Notes: generated by a model from the letters alone, not told the origin. Positions 1 through 8,775 are shown, counted from the stretch's first letter. The stretch is 56,548 nt of DNA from Saprospiraceae bacterium (GCA_022844565.1 JALHLK010000034.1:1-56548); one strand, 5' to 3'. Numbers and translations are program-made.

Positions 1-367
1 TTATCCTCGAACATAAGTCTAATATTTGTTATTATTTAATGATTTTGAACCACTAATATATACAATATTTTTCTTATGTTCGCTTTTTTATGCTATTTTT
101 TTATCCATTATTCACGTTATTCATGAAAAGAGTGAAATCAAAAAGTAATGTATTTACAAATATTTGGTCCCATTTTTTCTCTAGAAAGTAATATATTTTC
201 TTTAGCTATGATAATTTGATCTCCATTTATATTGATATGATGCCTAGAGTTTGAATTGATTATTTCAATACTCAATTCAATTTTATTTTTAATTGTTTAT
301 ATAAATTAAGTTTTGCTTACAACCATTCGCTCTCCATAATCGTCTATAATCAAAAATCAACAAATAA
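1..367. other. Non-coding left edge
   Basis: No open reading frame with a credible start is visible here on either strand. The only structure I see is a long inverted repeat near the left edge (listed separately). The rest is very AT-rich leader sequence in front of the sigma-factor gene, and I find no convincing TAnnTTTG box in it. Confidence 0.5.
8..89 (+). terminator. Possible stem-loop terminator of an off-window gene
   Basis: CGAACATAAG (8-17) is the exact reverse complement of CTTATGTTCG (73-82), and the right arm is followed by CTTTTTTA. The arms are 55 bases apart, with partly complementary AATATTTGT and ACAATATT inside them. The T-run after the 3' arm suits a terminator for a plus-strand gene to the left. 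The long loop keeps confidence low. Confidence 0.3.
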
Positions 368-394
368 TTGGAAGCTAAACTGATACATTTACAT

Positions 395-931
395 ATGCAA
401 AGAGCAATAGAGGAGGCGAAGAGGGGAGATCGGGCGGCTCAGAGACAGCTGTATGATCAGCTGAGTCCTTGGTGTCTTGGGATATGTAGGCGGTATATCA
501 AGCAGATAGATTATGCAGAAGATGTGATGATCGTGGCATTTGCTAAGTTTTTAAAAAATCTTGATCAGTTTAGAGCGGAGGCATCTGTAGAGGCATGGGT
601 CAAAAGGATTATGATCAATGAGTGTCTTACCGTATTGCGCAAGAAGAAAATGGAGTTTGCAGATGAAATGGCTTCTTATGAAAATCATTTTGTTAGTAAG
701 CCAGACCAGTTGGACCGCATGTCTACTCAAGAAATACAAGATATGATCGATCAGCTACCCGAAGGTTGCAAAATGGTTTTTAACCTATATGTGTTTGAAG
801 AATATACCCATAAAGAAATAGCAGAAAATCTTGGCATAACGGAAGGAACCTCAAAATCTCAATTATCTTATGCTAGAAAATTACTCAAAGAAGTGTTTAC
901 ATCTAACAACAAAGTACATCATGGATCATAA
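395..931 (+). CDS. ECF-type RNA polymerase sigma factor (sigma-70 family)
   Basis: A cytoplasmic sigma factor that would direct RNA polymerase to a small regulon. Region 2 is visible in the stretch with YAEDVMIVAFAKF and then W-V-K-R-I-M-I-N, and region 4 as a C-terminal helix-turn-helix (LPEGCKMVFNLYVFEEYTHKEI... GITEGTSKSQL). Length, about 178 residues, is normal for Bacteroidota ECF factors. I prefer the ATG at 395; an in-frame TTG at 368 would add nine residues. The stop lies inside the start of the next gene (11-base overlap), so the two are translationally coupled, as for sigma/anti-sigma pairs. The trigger and target genes cannot be read from the sequence. Confidence 0.9.
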   Translation: MQRAIEEAKRGDRAAQRQLYDQLSPWCLGICRRYIKQIDYAEDVMIVAFAKFLKNLDQFRAEASVEAWVKRIMINECLTVLRKKKMEFADEMASYENHFVSKPDQLDRMSTQEIQDMIDQLPEGCKMVFNLYVFEEYTHKEIAENLGITEGTSKSQLSYARKLLKEVFTSNNKVHHGS

Positions 932-1658
932 AATAGAAGATACAATAAAGGCGCGATTGGAAAACAGAAGTATACCACCAAAGCCAAAATCTTGGGATGC
1001 ACTTGAGGGTATGCTTGAGGATAATGTAAAAGAAAAGAATCCAAAGTTTTTTTGGTTAGCAATAAGAAAAGTAGCGGCTGTGTTGGTGGTTGTATTGCTT
1101 TGCGTGACTATAATATATCAATATAGTGATAAAGATGGGTCAACTATTCAAGTGGTGGCAACGGATCAATTGCCTAAAGATGATGACGCCATTAGAGAAC
1201 TTTCTGACGGTAAGAAAATAGATCAATCAGAAGTGAAATTGACTGAAAATATTGAGGAAAAAGAAGAGGATAAGCAAGAAATTACTGCATTACCGACAAA
1301 GCAAACAACGCTGGAAAAACCATCTAATGACCAAATCAATCCCAATAGAGAAAAGATCGAAATTCCAGATTTGAATACTCCAGAAAAGAATGTATCAACT
1401 GTCGTTTCCAACTTCCAACCAAAAATTGACGCTCAAGATATCGTAAATGAAGAGATCAATCGATTATTGGTCAATTCAATAAATCCAAAGTTGACGAGTT
1501 CGATTATAATGGAGGTACAGCGATTGGATCTAGCACAGATATTGGATGAAATAGACTTAAATGACCCAGAGAAGGAAGCAACTTTTAGAAAGAAAGTGGT
1601 AAGGAAGATCAATTCAATCTATGCTCAATTGTCAGAGAAAAATATCAGAAAGGAATAA
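921..1658 (+). CDS. Anti-sigma-factor-like single-pass membrane protein
   Basis: Most likely the membrane-bound antagonist of the preceding sigma factor. The ATG at 921 is chosen because it overlaps the sigma stop codon; a TTG at 870 would create a longer unnatural overlap. The N-terminal ~40 residues resemble the Bacteroidota anti-sigma head (I-P-P-K-P-K-S-W-D-A-L-E), followed by one transmembrane helix at about residues 43-66 and a charged, Glu/Lys-rich periplasmic region ending in a helical segment. There is no H-x3-C-x2-C zinc anti-sigma signature. The role is inferred from order, overlap and topology. Confidence 0.65.
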   Translation: MDHKIEDTIKARLENRSIPPKPKSWDALEGMLEDNVKEKNPKFFWLAIRKVAAVLVVVLLCVTIIYQYSDKDGSTIQVVATDQLPKDDDAIRELSDGKKIDQSEVKLTENIEEKEEDKQEITALPTKQTTLEKPSNDQINPNREKIEIPDLNTPEKNVSTVVSNFQPKIDAQDIVNEEINRLLVNSINPKLTSSIIMEVQRLDLAQILDEIDLNDPEKEATFRKKVVRKINSIYAQLSEKNIRKE

Positions 1659-1788
1659 TACTTTCGCTTTGTTGGTAGAAATTATTTACGTCAGATAGAT
1701 TCCTATGGTCTAGTTTTTTAATTAACATTAAGAATCAAATCCTCCATAATGGATTGAAATATTACAAAAACGAATAAAATATTACAAA

Positions 1789-2934
1789 ATGGAAAAAATA
1801 ATAATCACGATTTTAATAAGCTTTTTAGTAAATCAAGTTGGTTTTGCACAAAATACTGCACCAAAGCAATCTTTGGACTCACTTATGAAAGAAATGCAAA
1901 TGGTGACAGAGGATGAAAAAGCTCAATTGATGGCCAGATTAATTATGATCGATGAAAAAGTGAAGAAAGGGGAACTGAATGTAAATGACGCACTTGATAT
2001 CAAGCTGTTGGAAACTGACGTTACAAATCTTCGGATCAAAAGAAGAATGGCCAGCTATGAGCAGCAAATGAAAGATTTGATCAATGCTAGGTTATCTGGT
2101 GATGAAATGACATTTGAGTTGGATAAAGAAACCTATACCAACGCTGAAATCACTATACAAGAATCACCAAAGGTAGAAAAAGTGTATGGAGACCGATATA
2201 TGTCTGAGATAAACAGTAATGCACCATCCAATCAATCAAATGATGAATCAAAATCATCGGAGACGCGTATTTATAAAGAAAGTAGGTACATAGACCAAGT
2301 AGTTTTTGCATTTGGATATAATACACTGTTAGATGATGGCAATACTTCCGACTTTTCTAATACACAAATCAATATCACCCAAAGCAGAAACTATGAATTT
2401 GGATTGGCATGGAAATACCGTATCATAAGCAATAGCAATCTTTTGATGTTGAGGTATGGAGTCTCGTACTACCGCACGCACTTGTCTCCACGATATGAGC
2501 AAATATTCCAAAGAGATGGCAATTTTACAAATTTGGTGACGCCTTTGGATGATGTAGCCTATAGTAAGTTTACAAATAATTATTTTATTGCACCGATACA
2601 TTTAGAATTTGACTTTTCTCAAAGATACATGTCTAGGAGATCAGGGAAAATTTATATGCGCTCTCAACGTGGCTTGCGTTTAGGTGTAGGAATGTATGTT
2701 GGAATATTGGCATCATCTACAAGACAAAATATCGTCTACAGCGAAAACAGTAGGCTCTCCGAGTCAAAATTAAAAGGGGATTATAATGTTAGTCAGTTTC
2801 TTTATGGTACCGAGGCAAATATTGGGTTTAGAGAGTTTAGTATAAGAGTAAAGTATGATTTGTCAGACTTATTTGCCAATAATCCTAATAGACAAAATGT
2901 TGCTTCTATTGGGATGAGGTGGGATTTGAAGTAA
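1789..2934 (+). CDS. Outer-membrane beta-barrel protein, coiled-coil N-terminus
   Basis: A signal peptide (residues 1-20, ending V-G-F-A-Q) precedes a charged helical region of about 120 residues with heptad-like Met/Leu/Lys patterns, then a C-terminal half of alternating aromatic strands (Y-E-F-G-L-A-W-K-Y-R) that ends in Trp-Asp-Leu-Lys, typical of an outer-membrane barrel. It lies 130 bp behind the anti-sigma gene on the same strand and is probably an envelope partner or target of that system. I do not recognise a named family. Confidence 0.6.
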   Translation: MEKIIITILISFLVNQVGFAQNTAPKQSLDSLMKEMQMVTEDEKAQLMARLIMIDEKVKKGELNVNDALDIKLLETDVTNLRIKRRMASYEQQMKDLINARLSGDEMTFELDKETYTNAEITIQESPKVEKVYGDRYMSEINSNAPSNQSNDESKSSETRIYKESRYIDQVVFAFGYNTLLDDGNTSDFSNTQINITQSRNYEFGLAWKYRIISNSNLLMLRYGVSYYRTHLSPRYEQIFQRDGNFTNLVTPLDDVAYSKFTNNYFIAPIHLEFDFSQRYMSRRSGKIYMRSQRGLRLGVGMYVGILASSTRQNIVYSENSRLSESKLKGDYNVSQFLYGTEANIGFREFSIRVKYDLSDLFANNPNRQNVASIGMRWDLK

Positions 2935-2941
2935 GGAAATG

Positions 2942-3039
2942 GTTAGGGTAATATTCGACCCCGACAGGGTCGTATTTTCTTCTTTTTTTGCATTTTTATA
3001 AAAATGTGACCACCGCGTGGTCTGAAGATGAAATCTGAT
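2942..3039 (+). repeat. REP-like hairpin repeat, copy 1
   Basis: Starts GTTAGGGTAATATTCGACC and ends GATGAAATCTGAT. It contains a perfect hairpin CGACCC-CGACA-GGGTCG (2956-2972) and a second, GACCAC-CGC-GTGGTC (3008-3022). Copy 2 lies about 190 bp downstream in the same orientation. The G/C-rich palindromes stand out against the AT-rich surroundings. Its position between convergent genes suits an extragenic palindrome or a terminator. Confidence 0.75.
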
Positions 3040-3128
3040 GTTGAAGTCGGGATTTGGTCAACAGATTAAAGATTAGTAAATTGGCCATAGAATCACTGTT
3101 TTTAATTTGTCAAACATTTTAGTTAGGG

Positions 3129-3231
3129 GTTAGGGTAAAATGTAATATTCGACCCCGACAGGTTCGTAACTTCTTTTTATTACGTTTTTATAAACATGTG
3201 ACAACCGGGTGGTCAAAAGATGAAATCTGAT
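3129..3231 (+). repeat. REP-like hairpin repeat, copy 2
   Basis: Same order of blocks as copy 1: GTTAGGG, AATATTCGACC, hairpin CGACCC-CGACA-GGTTCG (3150-3166, one mismatch), T-rich spacer, hairpin GACAACCGGGTGGTC (3200-3214, one mismatch), GATGAAATCTGAT. Each stem has lost one pair relative to copy 1, so this copy looks like the decayed one. Confidence 0.72.
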
Positions 3232-3291
3232 AGTAGAGTTAAGGTTTTGATGATCTGACCTCTAAAATTTCTAATATATCTGGAACCAGAT

Positions 3292-3672
3292 TTAATTTTG
3301 GGTTTGAAATCCTAATAATTTCCATTCGAGGTATATGATAAAAATGCACACTAAGATGAGTGATACGGGAGCGGCTACATAATTTATCTCATTATTAATT
3401 ATGTGAACAGTCGCTGCTCCGATCATGAGTAGGATTACTGCATAAAGTGAGCGTATTCGAGTGGGTTTGTAAAAAACTCCGATACTGAGTATGATTTCTA
3501 TGAGGCCGATTAAATACATACTCCATTTTGGAAAATTCCAATAGGCAAATTCAGCCACTAAAGCTGGAAGTTCTACTAATTTTAACATACCAGCACCTAA
3601 GAATCCGACACAGATTACGAGCATTAATATATTTTTGACTGATGCAAGTATATTTCTTAAAATTTCATCCAT
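3292..3672 (-). CDS. DoxX-like small membrane protein
   Basis: A protein of 126 residues with four predicted transmembrane helices and the DoxX/MauE-type pattern: an N-terminal helix with G-x-G-M-x-K-L, then a helix after W-N-F-P-K-W carrying G-L-I-E-I-I-L. Such proteins are quinone- or redox-associated membrane proteins, often poorly characterised. It starts nine bases after the GNAT gene on the same strand, so the two form an operon. The specific function is unknown. Confidence 0.7.
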   Translation of the reverse strand: MDEILRNILASVKNILMLVICVGFLGAGMLKLVELPALVAEFAYWNFPKWSMYLIGLIEIILSIGVFYKPTRIRSLYAVILLMIGAATVHIINNEINYVAAPVSLILVCIFIIYLEWKLLGFQTQN

Positions 3673-3681
3673 TATTTTCCT

Positions 3682-4143
3682 TTATGCTTCGAAAAAGAGC
3701 CTGCACGACCACCAATTTTTATCAATTTGAGCATGTTTTTTTTCATAAAATTTAATAGCAGGTTCGTTCCAATCTAATACTTGCCATTTGAGTAGTTTAC
3801 AATCTAGACTCTTGGATAAACTAATAAAATCATTCCATAAAAGTTCACCAATTTTCAATCTTCTGTACTTTTCTTTTACTACAAAATCTTCAAGAAACAT
3901 CATTTTTCCTTTCCATGTTGAGAAAGCAGCAAAACCGAGACACATACCGATAACTCCATCTTCAAAATGCTCTGCAACCAATATTTTAATTAAACCTTCG
4001 TCAAAAGCTTTTTCATAATCTTCTAAGGAGGTTACTACCGCCTCGGGTTCTTTTTCATAAATTGCAAGTTCCATTACTAGATTAAAAACATCCTGTAAAT
4101 CTTCCTTTTTAGCTTGCCTAATAATACATTCCTCCATAAACAT
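3682..4143 (-). CDS. GNAT-family N-acetyltransferase, SSAT-like
   Basis: A cytoplasmic acetyl-CoA-dependent acetyltransferase of 153 residues. The acetyl-CoA-binding motif A is visible as V-K-E-K-Y-R-R-L-K-I-G, followed by the W-N-E-P-A-I-x-F-Y-E-K motif that spermidine/spermine acetyltransferases share. A diamine or polyamine substrate is therefore plausible but not proven. The start is ATG 4143 or the ATG two codons later. It is first gene of an operon with the DoxX gene and divergent from the VanX-like gene, with a -7 box only a few bases upstream of its start. Confidence 0.8.
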   Translation of the reverse strand: MFMEECIIRQAKKEDLQDVFNLVMELAIYEKEPEAVVTSLEDYEKAFDEGLIKILVAEHFEDGVIGMCLGFAAFSTWKGKMMFLEDFVVKEKYRRLKIGELLWNDFISLSKSLDCKLLKWQVLDWNEPAIKFYEKKHAQIDKNWWSCRLFFEA

Positions 4144-4156
4144 TGCACTTGTCCAA

Positions 4157-4164
4157 CAAAAATA
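4157..4164 (-). promoter_or_regulatory. Bacteroidota -7 box for the GNAT gene
   Basis: CAAAAATA on the plus strand reads TATTTTTG on the minus strand and fits TAnnTTTG. It would start transcription near 4150, giving a very short leader before ATG 4143. A clear -33 TTTG is not evident. Confidence 0.4.
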
Positions 4165-4166
4165 TC

Positions 4167-4174
4167 TAATTTTG
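4167..4174 (+). promoter_or_regulatory. Bacteroidota -7 box for the VanX-like gene
   Basis: TAATTTTG fits TAnnTTTG and lies about 40 bases before ATG 4214. It sits next to the oppositely oriented box of the GNAT gene, making a compact divergent promoter. Confidence 0.45.
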
Positions 4175-4213
4175 CAGAGTTATTTACGTTAAACAAAAAA
4201 AATATTGCTTTCC

Positions 4214-4933
4214 ATGAATAAAGCTTCTTACCTCGAAATATCATTGTTTTGTATTTCGGTCTTATTTTTTTTACAATCATGTAGATTAGATAGCCAAAAA
4301 GCCTTACAGAATCTGACTTCTATTAAAGATACATCAACTATATTAAAGCAAAACATAAATCCAGATTTTGAAAAAGAGCCTTTGTCTACTGAATGGGAGG
4401 AACTCACTAAAGATCAAGGATTTATAATCGATATTAGATATGCAACGAATAACAACTTTATGAAAAAGAAGATATATGATTGCAGTCGATGCCTCATGCG
4501 TAAAGAAGCTGCTCGTGCATTGGTTTTGTTAAATGAGGAATTAGTAAGAAAATACAACTACCGCTTAAAATTATTTGACTGTTATCGACCTAAGGATTTT
4601 CAGCAAAGACTGTGGGATATCATGCCGGATATCAATTATGTTGCCCACCCATCTAAGGGAAGTATGCATAACAGAGGAGTAGCTATTGATATCACGATTG
4701 TTGATTCACTCAATAGAGAATTGGATATGGGTACAGAATTTGATTTTTTTGGTAAACAAGCTCACTATGATTACACAAATCTATCAAAGGAAGTCTTAGC
4801 GAATAGAAAATTTTTACGTGCAAAAATGGAACAATATGGTTTTGCCGGAATTAGGACCGAATGGTGGCATTTTTCGCATAAAGGGAAGACTTATCCGATT
4901 TCTAATTACAGATGGTCGTGTGACAAAAAATAA
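4214..4933 (+). CDS. D-Ala-D-Ala dipeptidase-like lipoprotein (VanX/DdpX type, M15D)
   Basis: A predicted lipoprotein: the signal peptide ends in the lipobox L-Q-S-C with Cys23. The mature part is a zinc D,D-dipeptidase domain of the M15 family with S-M-H-N-R-G-V-A-I-D (zinc His and Asp) and T-E-W-W-H-F (catalytic Glu and zinc His). VanX-type enzymes cleave D-Ala-D-Ala; chromosomal periplasmic copies usually recycle cell-wall dipeptide rather than give vancomycin resistance, and no other van gene is nearby. The ATG at 4214 is chosen over TTG 4205 because it begins the signal peptide cleanly. Confidence 0.85.
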   Translation: MNKASYLEISLFCISVLFFLQSCRLDSQKALQNLTSIKDTSTILKQNINPDFEKEPLSTEWEELTKDQGFIIDIRYATNNNFMKKKIYDCSRCLMRKEAARALVLLNEELVRKYNYRLKLFDCYRPKDFQQRLWDIMPDINYVAHPSKGSMHNRGVAIDITIVDSLNRELDMGTEFDFFGKQAHYDYTNLSKEVLANRKFLRAKMEQYGFAGIRTEWWHFSHKGKTYPISNYRWSCDKK

Positions 4934-5062
4934 ACATTTTTGCGTGTTGTTTATTTATTTGAATATTTTTTAACTAGTTTAGGATTTCTATTAATGTTAC
5001 ATATCTCAGAGCAAAACTTAAGAGAACCTCAAAATCAAAATAATCGGAATAAAATATAACAT

Positions 5063-6298
5063 ATGAAATGTACTATTATCACAGTAGGTGATGAAATACT
5101 TATCGGGCAGATAGTCGACACAAACTCTGCTTGGATGGCTGTAGAGCTCAATAAACTAGGAGTGGATGTCATTGAAATTTTATCGATAAGTGATAATGGA
5201 GATGCAATCAAAGAAGCATTAGAAAGAGCGTTTTCTCAAGCCGAACTTATATTAATGACTGGTGGGCTAGGCCCCACAAAAGATGATATTACAAAAAAAA
5301 GTATCGCAGAATATTTTGGTGAGTCTATGAGTTTTCACGAAGACACACATAGAAGACTGGAAGCGATTTTTGCAAAATTTAATAGAACACTTGCCCCTGC
5401 GCACTTAGAGCAGTGTAATATGCCAAATAATGCTGTTATCCTTACTAATGATATGGGTACGGCTCCGGGCATGTTATTTACAAAAGAAGGAAGTATTTTG
5501 GTCTCGATGCCTGGAGTGCCTCATGAGATGAAGTATATATTTACCAAACATATCGCACACCTGATTTTCGAAAAAACCAAAGATAGTCACACCATTTTTC
5601 ATAAAACAATTATGACATTTGGACAAGGAGAAACATTTTTGGCTGATATGATAAATGAGGTGACTGAGGAACTGCCTGAAGGTGTCTCTATAGCTTATTT
5701 ACCTAGCTTAGGTTTTGTTCGTGTGCGAGTTACTGGTAAAGGGGATGTAAGTGTGATAAAAAGAGTGAGTTTCGTAGCTGAACAAATAGCAGAAAAGATA
5801 TCTCAATACGTATATGGATATGACGATGAGAAGCCTGAAGAATGTGTAAAGCGTTTATTTACCGATCGTGGGTTTACTTTGGCAACAGCTGAAAGTTGTA
5901 CAGGAGGATTGTTAGGTCATAGGATTACTTCTGTTCCAGGATCATCTTATTATTATTCGGGAGGGGTTGTTAGCTATAGTAATGATATGAAAATGAAGGT
6001 TTTAGGTGTCAGGGCTGAGACACTTCAACAGTTTGGAGCAGTAAGTAATGAAACAGTAAAAGAAATGGCAGAAGGTGTTTTGAAGCTTAATAACGCTGAT
6101 GTAGGTATCAGTATATCAGGTATAGCGGGACCTGATGGCGGTACACCTGAAAAACCTGTGGGTACAATTTGGTTTGGTCTGGCCAAAAAAGATGAAGAAA
6201 CACAAACATTTAAAATTAGTGCTACTAAGAATAGGTTAAAGAATATAGAATATGCTACAAATATAGCTTTAGGTAGGTTGATAAAGTTACTCAAGTAG
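5063..6298 (+). CDS. cinA: CinA-family nicotinamide-nucleotide amidohydrolase
   Basis: A cytoplasmic protein of 411 residues with the usual two domains: an N-terminal molybdopterin-binding-like (COG1058) domain with G-D-E-I-L-I-G-Q-I-V-D-T-N and T-G-G-L-G-P-T-K-D-D, and a C-terminal CinA amidase domain with A-T-A-E-S-C-T-G-G and G-G-V-V-S-Y-S-N. Family members deamidate nicotinamide mononucleotide in NAD recycling. Full family length with intact motifs. Convergent with tilS, 54 bp away. Confidence 0.93.
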   Translation: MKCTIITVGDEILIGQIVDTNSAWMAVELNKLGVDVIEILSISDNGDAIKEALERAFSQAELILMTGGLGPTKDDITKKSIAEYFGESMSFHEDTHRRLEAIFAKFNRTLAPAHLEQCNMPNNAVILTNDMGTAPGMLFTKEGSILVSMPGVPHEMKYIFTKHIAHLIFEKTKDSHTIFHKTIMTFGQGETFLADMINEVTEELPEGVSIAYLPSLGFVRVRVTGKGDVSVIKRVSFVAEQIAEKISQYVYGYDDEKPEECVKRLFTDRGFTLATAESCTGGLLGHRITSVPGSSYYYSGGVVSYSNDMKMKVLGVRAETLQQFGAVSNETVKEMAEGVLKLNNADVGISISGIAGPDGGTPEKPVGTIWFGLAKKDEETQTFKISATKNRLKNIEYATNIALGRLIKLLK

Positions 6299-6351
6299 TT
6301 ATAAGTTCGATAAGTCAATTTGGAAACTGTACTCTTTCGGAATTAGAGCTT

Positions 6352-7665
6352 TTAAACCCTTGAATGAGTAATTCTCAAAATGTATTTTGTTTTCGCATTC
6401 ACTTTATATTTTTCCGATATTCTATAAGGAATTACATAAGCAATGTCTCCATTTTTTTGTAAAATTAATAAGTTTTCTTTATCAACTATATTCAACTTAA
6501 GGTCAACTATGAAGTCTTTTAATTTTTTGGAGCCTTTTAGTCCTATTGGGAAAAAATAATCTCCGATTTGCCTTGTACGCACTATAAGAGGATATGGATT
6601 TTCATCAAAACCTAGATATTCTACATCTTTGTCTTTAGTGAGTTCCAAAGTTTCGATTTGCTGAAATTGTAATTTTACACTTGTATTTATTATATATTCT
6701 CCATCCCGATCTATAGCTATGTATGTATCATTTATAGAAGAATTATCAGTCTTTTTAATATAAAGTAGGCCACGTGATAGGGTTGCAGTATGTGATTTTG
6801 ATAAAAAAAATGCTCCATTCCGACTACAATGTAAAATGTCCTGAATGTCATATTTGTTAAACCCAAAAGGATATAATTTGTACCAAAGAATTGTACCAGG
6901 AGATGGTTTTTTTAGTATTTCAGACAATTTAAGGATCAAACCATCGGTTGAATTTTCGCTAATGGAGTTATCTCCTTCAATATAAGATTGTAAAAGTGTA
7001 TCAGCTTCAGCGATGAGATGAATACTTTCATTGATTTGATCAATTGCATTTGCATCGATTTTTTTAAGAGGAGCTAATAGATGAATCCTAAGTTTATTCC
7101 TTAAGTAGTAGTCCTTTTCATTACTGCTATCTTCTCTAAAAGAAATTTTATGGGTTGACTGATAATGGTCAATTTGTTTTCTTGTAAAATAATATAAAGG
7201 CCTTATAATTTTTTGGTTTTTGACAGGTGCTATCCCACTGAGACCTTTTAATCCAGACCCTCTAAGTAAATTCATTATAAAACTTTCTACATTATCATCT
7301 TTATGGTGAGCTGTGGCAATATTACTGTATCCAAATTCATTCATTATTGAATCCATCCATTTATATCTTTCCAAACTTGCTACCGCTTGAAAATTAGGAT
7401 TTTTTGATATTTCTGTATCTAGCTCATGATAATGAAAAGCGAGAGCGTTTTCGAGGCAAAATTCTTTTATCAAATTATGGTCTAAATCATTTTCTATGCC
7501 TCTAGTTTTATGATTAACATGTGCCACTCCAACATTAATTTTGGCCACCAAAAACAATTGTAACATAACCATGGAATCTTTACCTCCAGAAACAGCACAC
7601 AGGACCTTACCGCCTTTAACATCAATATTTTCTTTAATAAAATAGTCTAGAAAAGATCTTTGCAT
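6352..7665 (-). CDS. tilS: tRNA(Ile)-lysidine synthase
   Basis: TilS modifies C34 of the CAU-anticodon isoleucine tRNA to lysidine using ATP and lysine. The PP-loop S-G-G-K-D-S is at residues 26-31, followed by G-V-A-H-V-N-H and the T-A-H-H-K-D-D-N motif. The C-terminal TilS domain is present (S-K-K-L-K-D-F-I-V-D). Length of 437 residues is normal. A TATCTTTG box sits 23 bases upstream of the start, and it is divergent from the lipoprotein gene at 7727. Confidence 0.93.
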   Translation of the reverse strand: MQRSFLDYFIKENIDVKGGKVLCAVSGGKDSMVMLQLFLVAKINVGVAHVNHKTRGIENDLDHNLIKEFCLENALAFHYHELDTEISKNPNFQAVASLERYKWMDSIMNEFGYSNIATAHHKDDNVESFIMNLLRGSGLKGLSGIAPVKNQKIIRPLYYFTRKQIDHYQSTHKISFREDSSNEKDYYLRNKLRIHLLAPLKKIDANAIDQINESIHLIAEADTLLQSYIEGDNSISENSTDGLILKLSEILKKPSPGTILWYKLYPFGFNKYDIQDILHCSRNGAFFLSKSHTATLSRGLLYIKKTDNSSINDTYIAIDRDGEYIINTSVKLQFQQIETLELTKDKDVEYLGFDENPYPLIVRTRQIGDYFFPIGLKGSKKLKDFIVDLKLNIVDKENLLILQKNGDIAYVIPYRISEKYKVNAKTKYILRITHSRV

Positions 7666-7687
7666 TACCTTTGTGTAGAATTTTTGT

Positions 7688-7695
7688 CAAAGATA
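7688..7695 (-). promoter_or_regulatory. Bacteroidota -7 box for tilS
   Basis: CAAAGATA on the plus strand is TATCTTTG on the minus strand, a perfect TAnnTTTG match. The inferred transcription start is near 7680, leaving a leader of about 15 bases before ATG 7665. Confidence 0.5.
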
Positions 7696-7726
7696 ATTAA
7701 ATAAATGTTCTATTTCAATCTTAAAT

Positions 7727-8377
7727 ATGTCAAGTAAATTTTCAATTCTTACTTCAATTGCTCTTCTATTTTGTTTTTCTTTTTTCGTATCAAGTTGTGC
7801 AAAAAAGTCAATCCAAGTAGTTTCTGTTGGGCCTCCAAAGGATTGGAAAGTTCAAGATGGTTTTTCACCCGCTACTTTTCATGGTACATTCGATAGCTTA
7901 AAAGAACAAAAAATTCGAGAATTAATAGGTGAAGGATATACTAAAGTTCGGAAGGTAAAAATGGATGAATCACTTTTGATGACTTGGAGGGTCAAATCGG
8001 CTATCGAGTTAACAGAAAGATCTACCGCAGACAATAATAAAACTTATGCATCAATCACAAATGGAGTATGGGTTGTTAATGCGGCTCATTTAGATGAATT
8101 TGCAAGCGAAAATATTATTGCTGGAAAATGGATACAATTTAAAGAAGACTTGACATACGAATATGGTAAATTTGACAAAACCACTGGAAAAGGAAGATAT
8201 CATTATCAACCATTAACACAACTAATTATTTTGCTCGATCAAAATGAGAATGTAAGGCCTCTTGAGTATGAAATTGGTTGGTCCGAAGGATATATTGTGC
8301 TGCAAGGAACTCCTACTTTTGATGACTCTGAGATTGCCATAAAAATGATTAATGCAAACGCAAAGCCAAAACCATAA
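7727..8377 (+). CDS. Lipoprotein, lipocalin-like G-x-W motif (paralog A)
   Basis: A predicted lipoprotein of 216 residues: hydrophobic signal ending V-S-S-C. I do not recognise a named family. It is clearly homologous to the protein at 8776: both carry K-x-Y-A-S-x-T-N-x-x-W-x-V, G-x-W-I-x-F-x-x-D-L-T-Y-E-Y-G and G-W-x-x-G-x-V-x-x-x-G-T. The G-x-W and D-L-T-Y-E-Y-G strands recall lipocalin-like beta barrels, so a small-ligand or lipid-binding role is possible but unproven. The two genes are a tandem duplication. Confidence 0.7.
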   Translation: MSSKFSILTSIALLFCFSFFVSSCAKKSIQVVSVGPPKDWKVQDGFSPATFHGTFDSLKEQKIRELIGEGYTKVRKVKMDESLLMTWRVKSAIELTERSTADNNKTYASITNGVWVVNAAHLDEFASENIIAGKWIQFKEDLTYEYGKFDKTTGKGRYHYQPLTQLIILLDQNENVRPLEYEIGWSEGYIVLQGTPTFDDSEIAIKMINANAKPKP

Positions 8378-8481
8378 TCCTACTTTTTATAAAGATTTTG
8401 TTCAATTCTTAATCAGAATCAAGAACAACTCTTTTGTTAGGAAAGGATGAGTTCTGGGGCTTAAAGAAAAACTTGTTGAGG

Positions 8482-8536
8482 AGGTTAAGTTTTTAAATTA
8501 TGGAAGGATAAGTTTTCTTACACTTCTGATTACTCT
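8482..8536 (+). repeat. 55-bp direct repeat, copy 1
   Basis: Begins AGGTTAAG and ends ACTTCTGATTACTCT, with GGATAAGT in the middle. By hand alignment it matches copy 2 at about 45 of 55 positions without gaps. Conserved blocks AGGTTAAG, GGATAAGT and ACTTCTGA are spaced identically in both copies. Confidence 0.65.
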
Positions 8537-8599
8537 AAACTGATTATGAACACCTTAAATTCCCTTAAACTTTTTAACATTGGGACAAACTGGTTTACA

Positions 8600-8654
8600 A
8601 GGTTAAGCTTTTAAGTTAAGCACGGATAAGTTTAATGGCACTTCTGATCACTCT
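8600..8654 (+). repeat. 55-bp direct repeat, copy 2
   Basis: Same block order and spacing as copy 1 (AGGTTAAG, GGATAAGT, ACTTCTGATCACTCT). It lies about 120 bp before the second lipoprotein gene, so it may be a duplicated leader or regulatory segment left from the gene duplication. Confidence 0.65.
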
Positions 8655-8775
8655 TCTCTTCTTTAATTATTTACCTTATATAATAATATTTCAATAAAAT
8701 ATTTTAGTCTCCCATTGTTTAACGAATTATACACATTAACTTTGAGCCCAATTTAAAAAAGTATAAAATATTACC

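Larger units (their letters stand above)
2935..3291. other. Intergenic region with duplicated hairpin repeat
   Basis: The gap between the barrel protein (plus) and the DoxX gene (minus, convergent) holds no gene. It is mostly two copies of a repeat of about 100 bp, each with two hairpins (listed separately), separated by about 90 bp of unique DNA. Confidence 0.6.
8378..8775. other. Intergenic region between paralogous lipoprotein genes
   Basis: About 400 bp without a gene. It holds a pair of diverged 55-bp direct repeats, 118 bp apart start to start (listed separately), and AT-rich sequence before the second lipoprotein gene. Confidence 0.6.

Noticed and set aside
2329-2601. Minus-strand frame of 90 codons
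   Set aside because: Contained in the outer-membrane barrel gene on the other strand, which has a signal peptide and coherent domain pattern.
4205-4933. VanX-like gene as a sign of vancomycin resistance
   Set aside because: No VanH, VanA-type ligase or VanRS gene is nearby, and the protein is a lipoprotein of a Gram-negative-type cell, so wall-peptide recycling is more likely.
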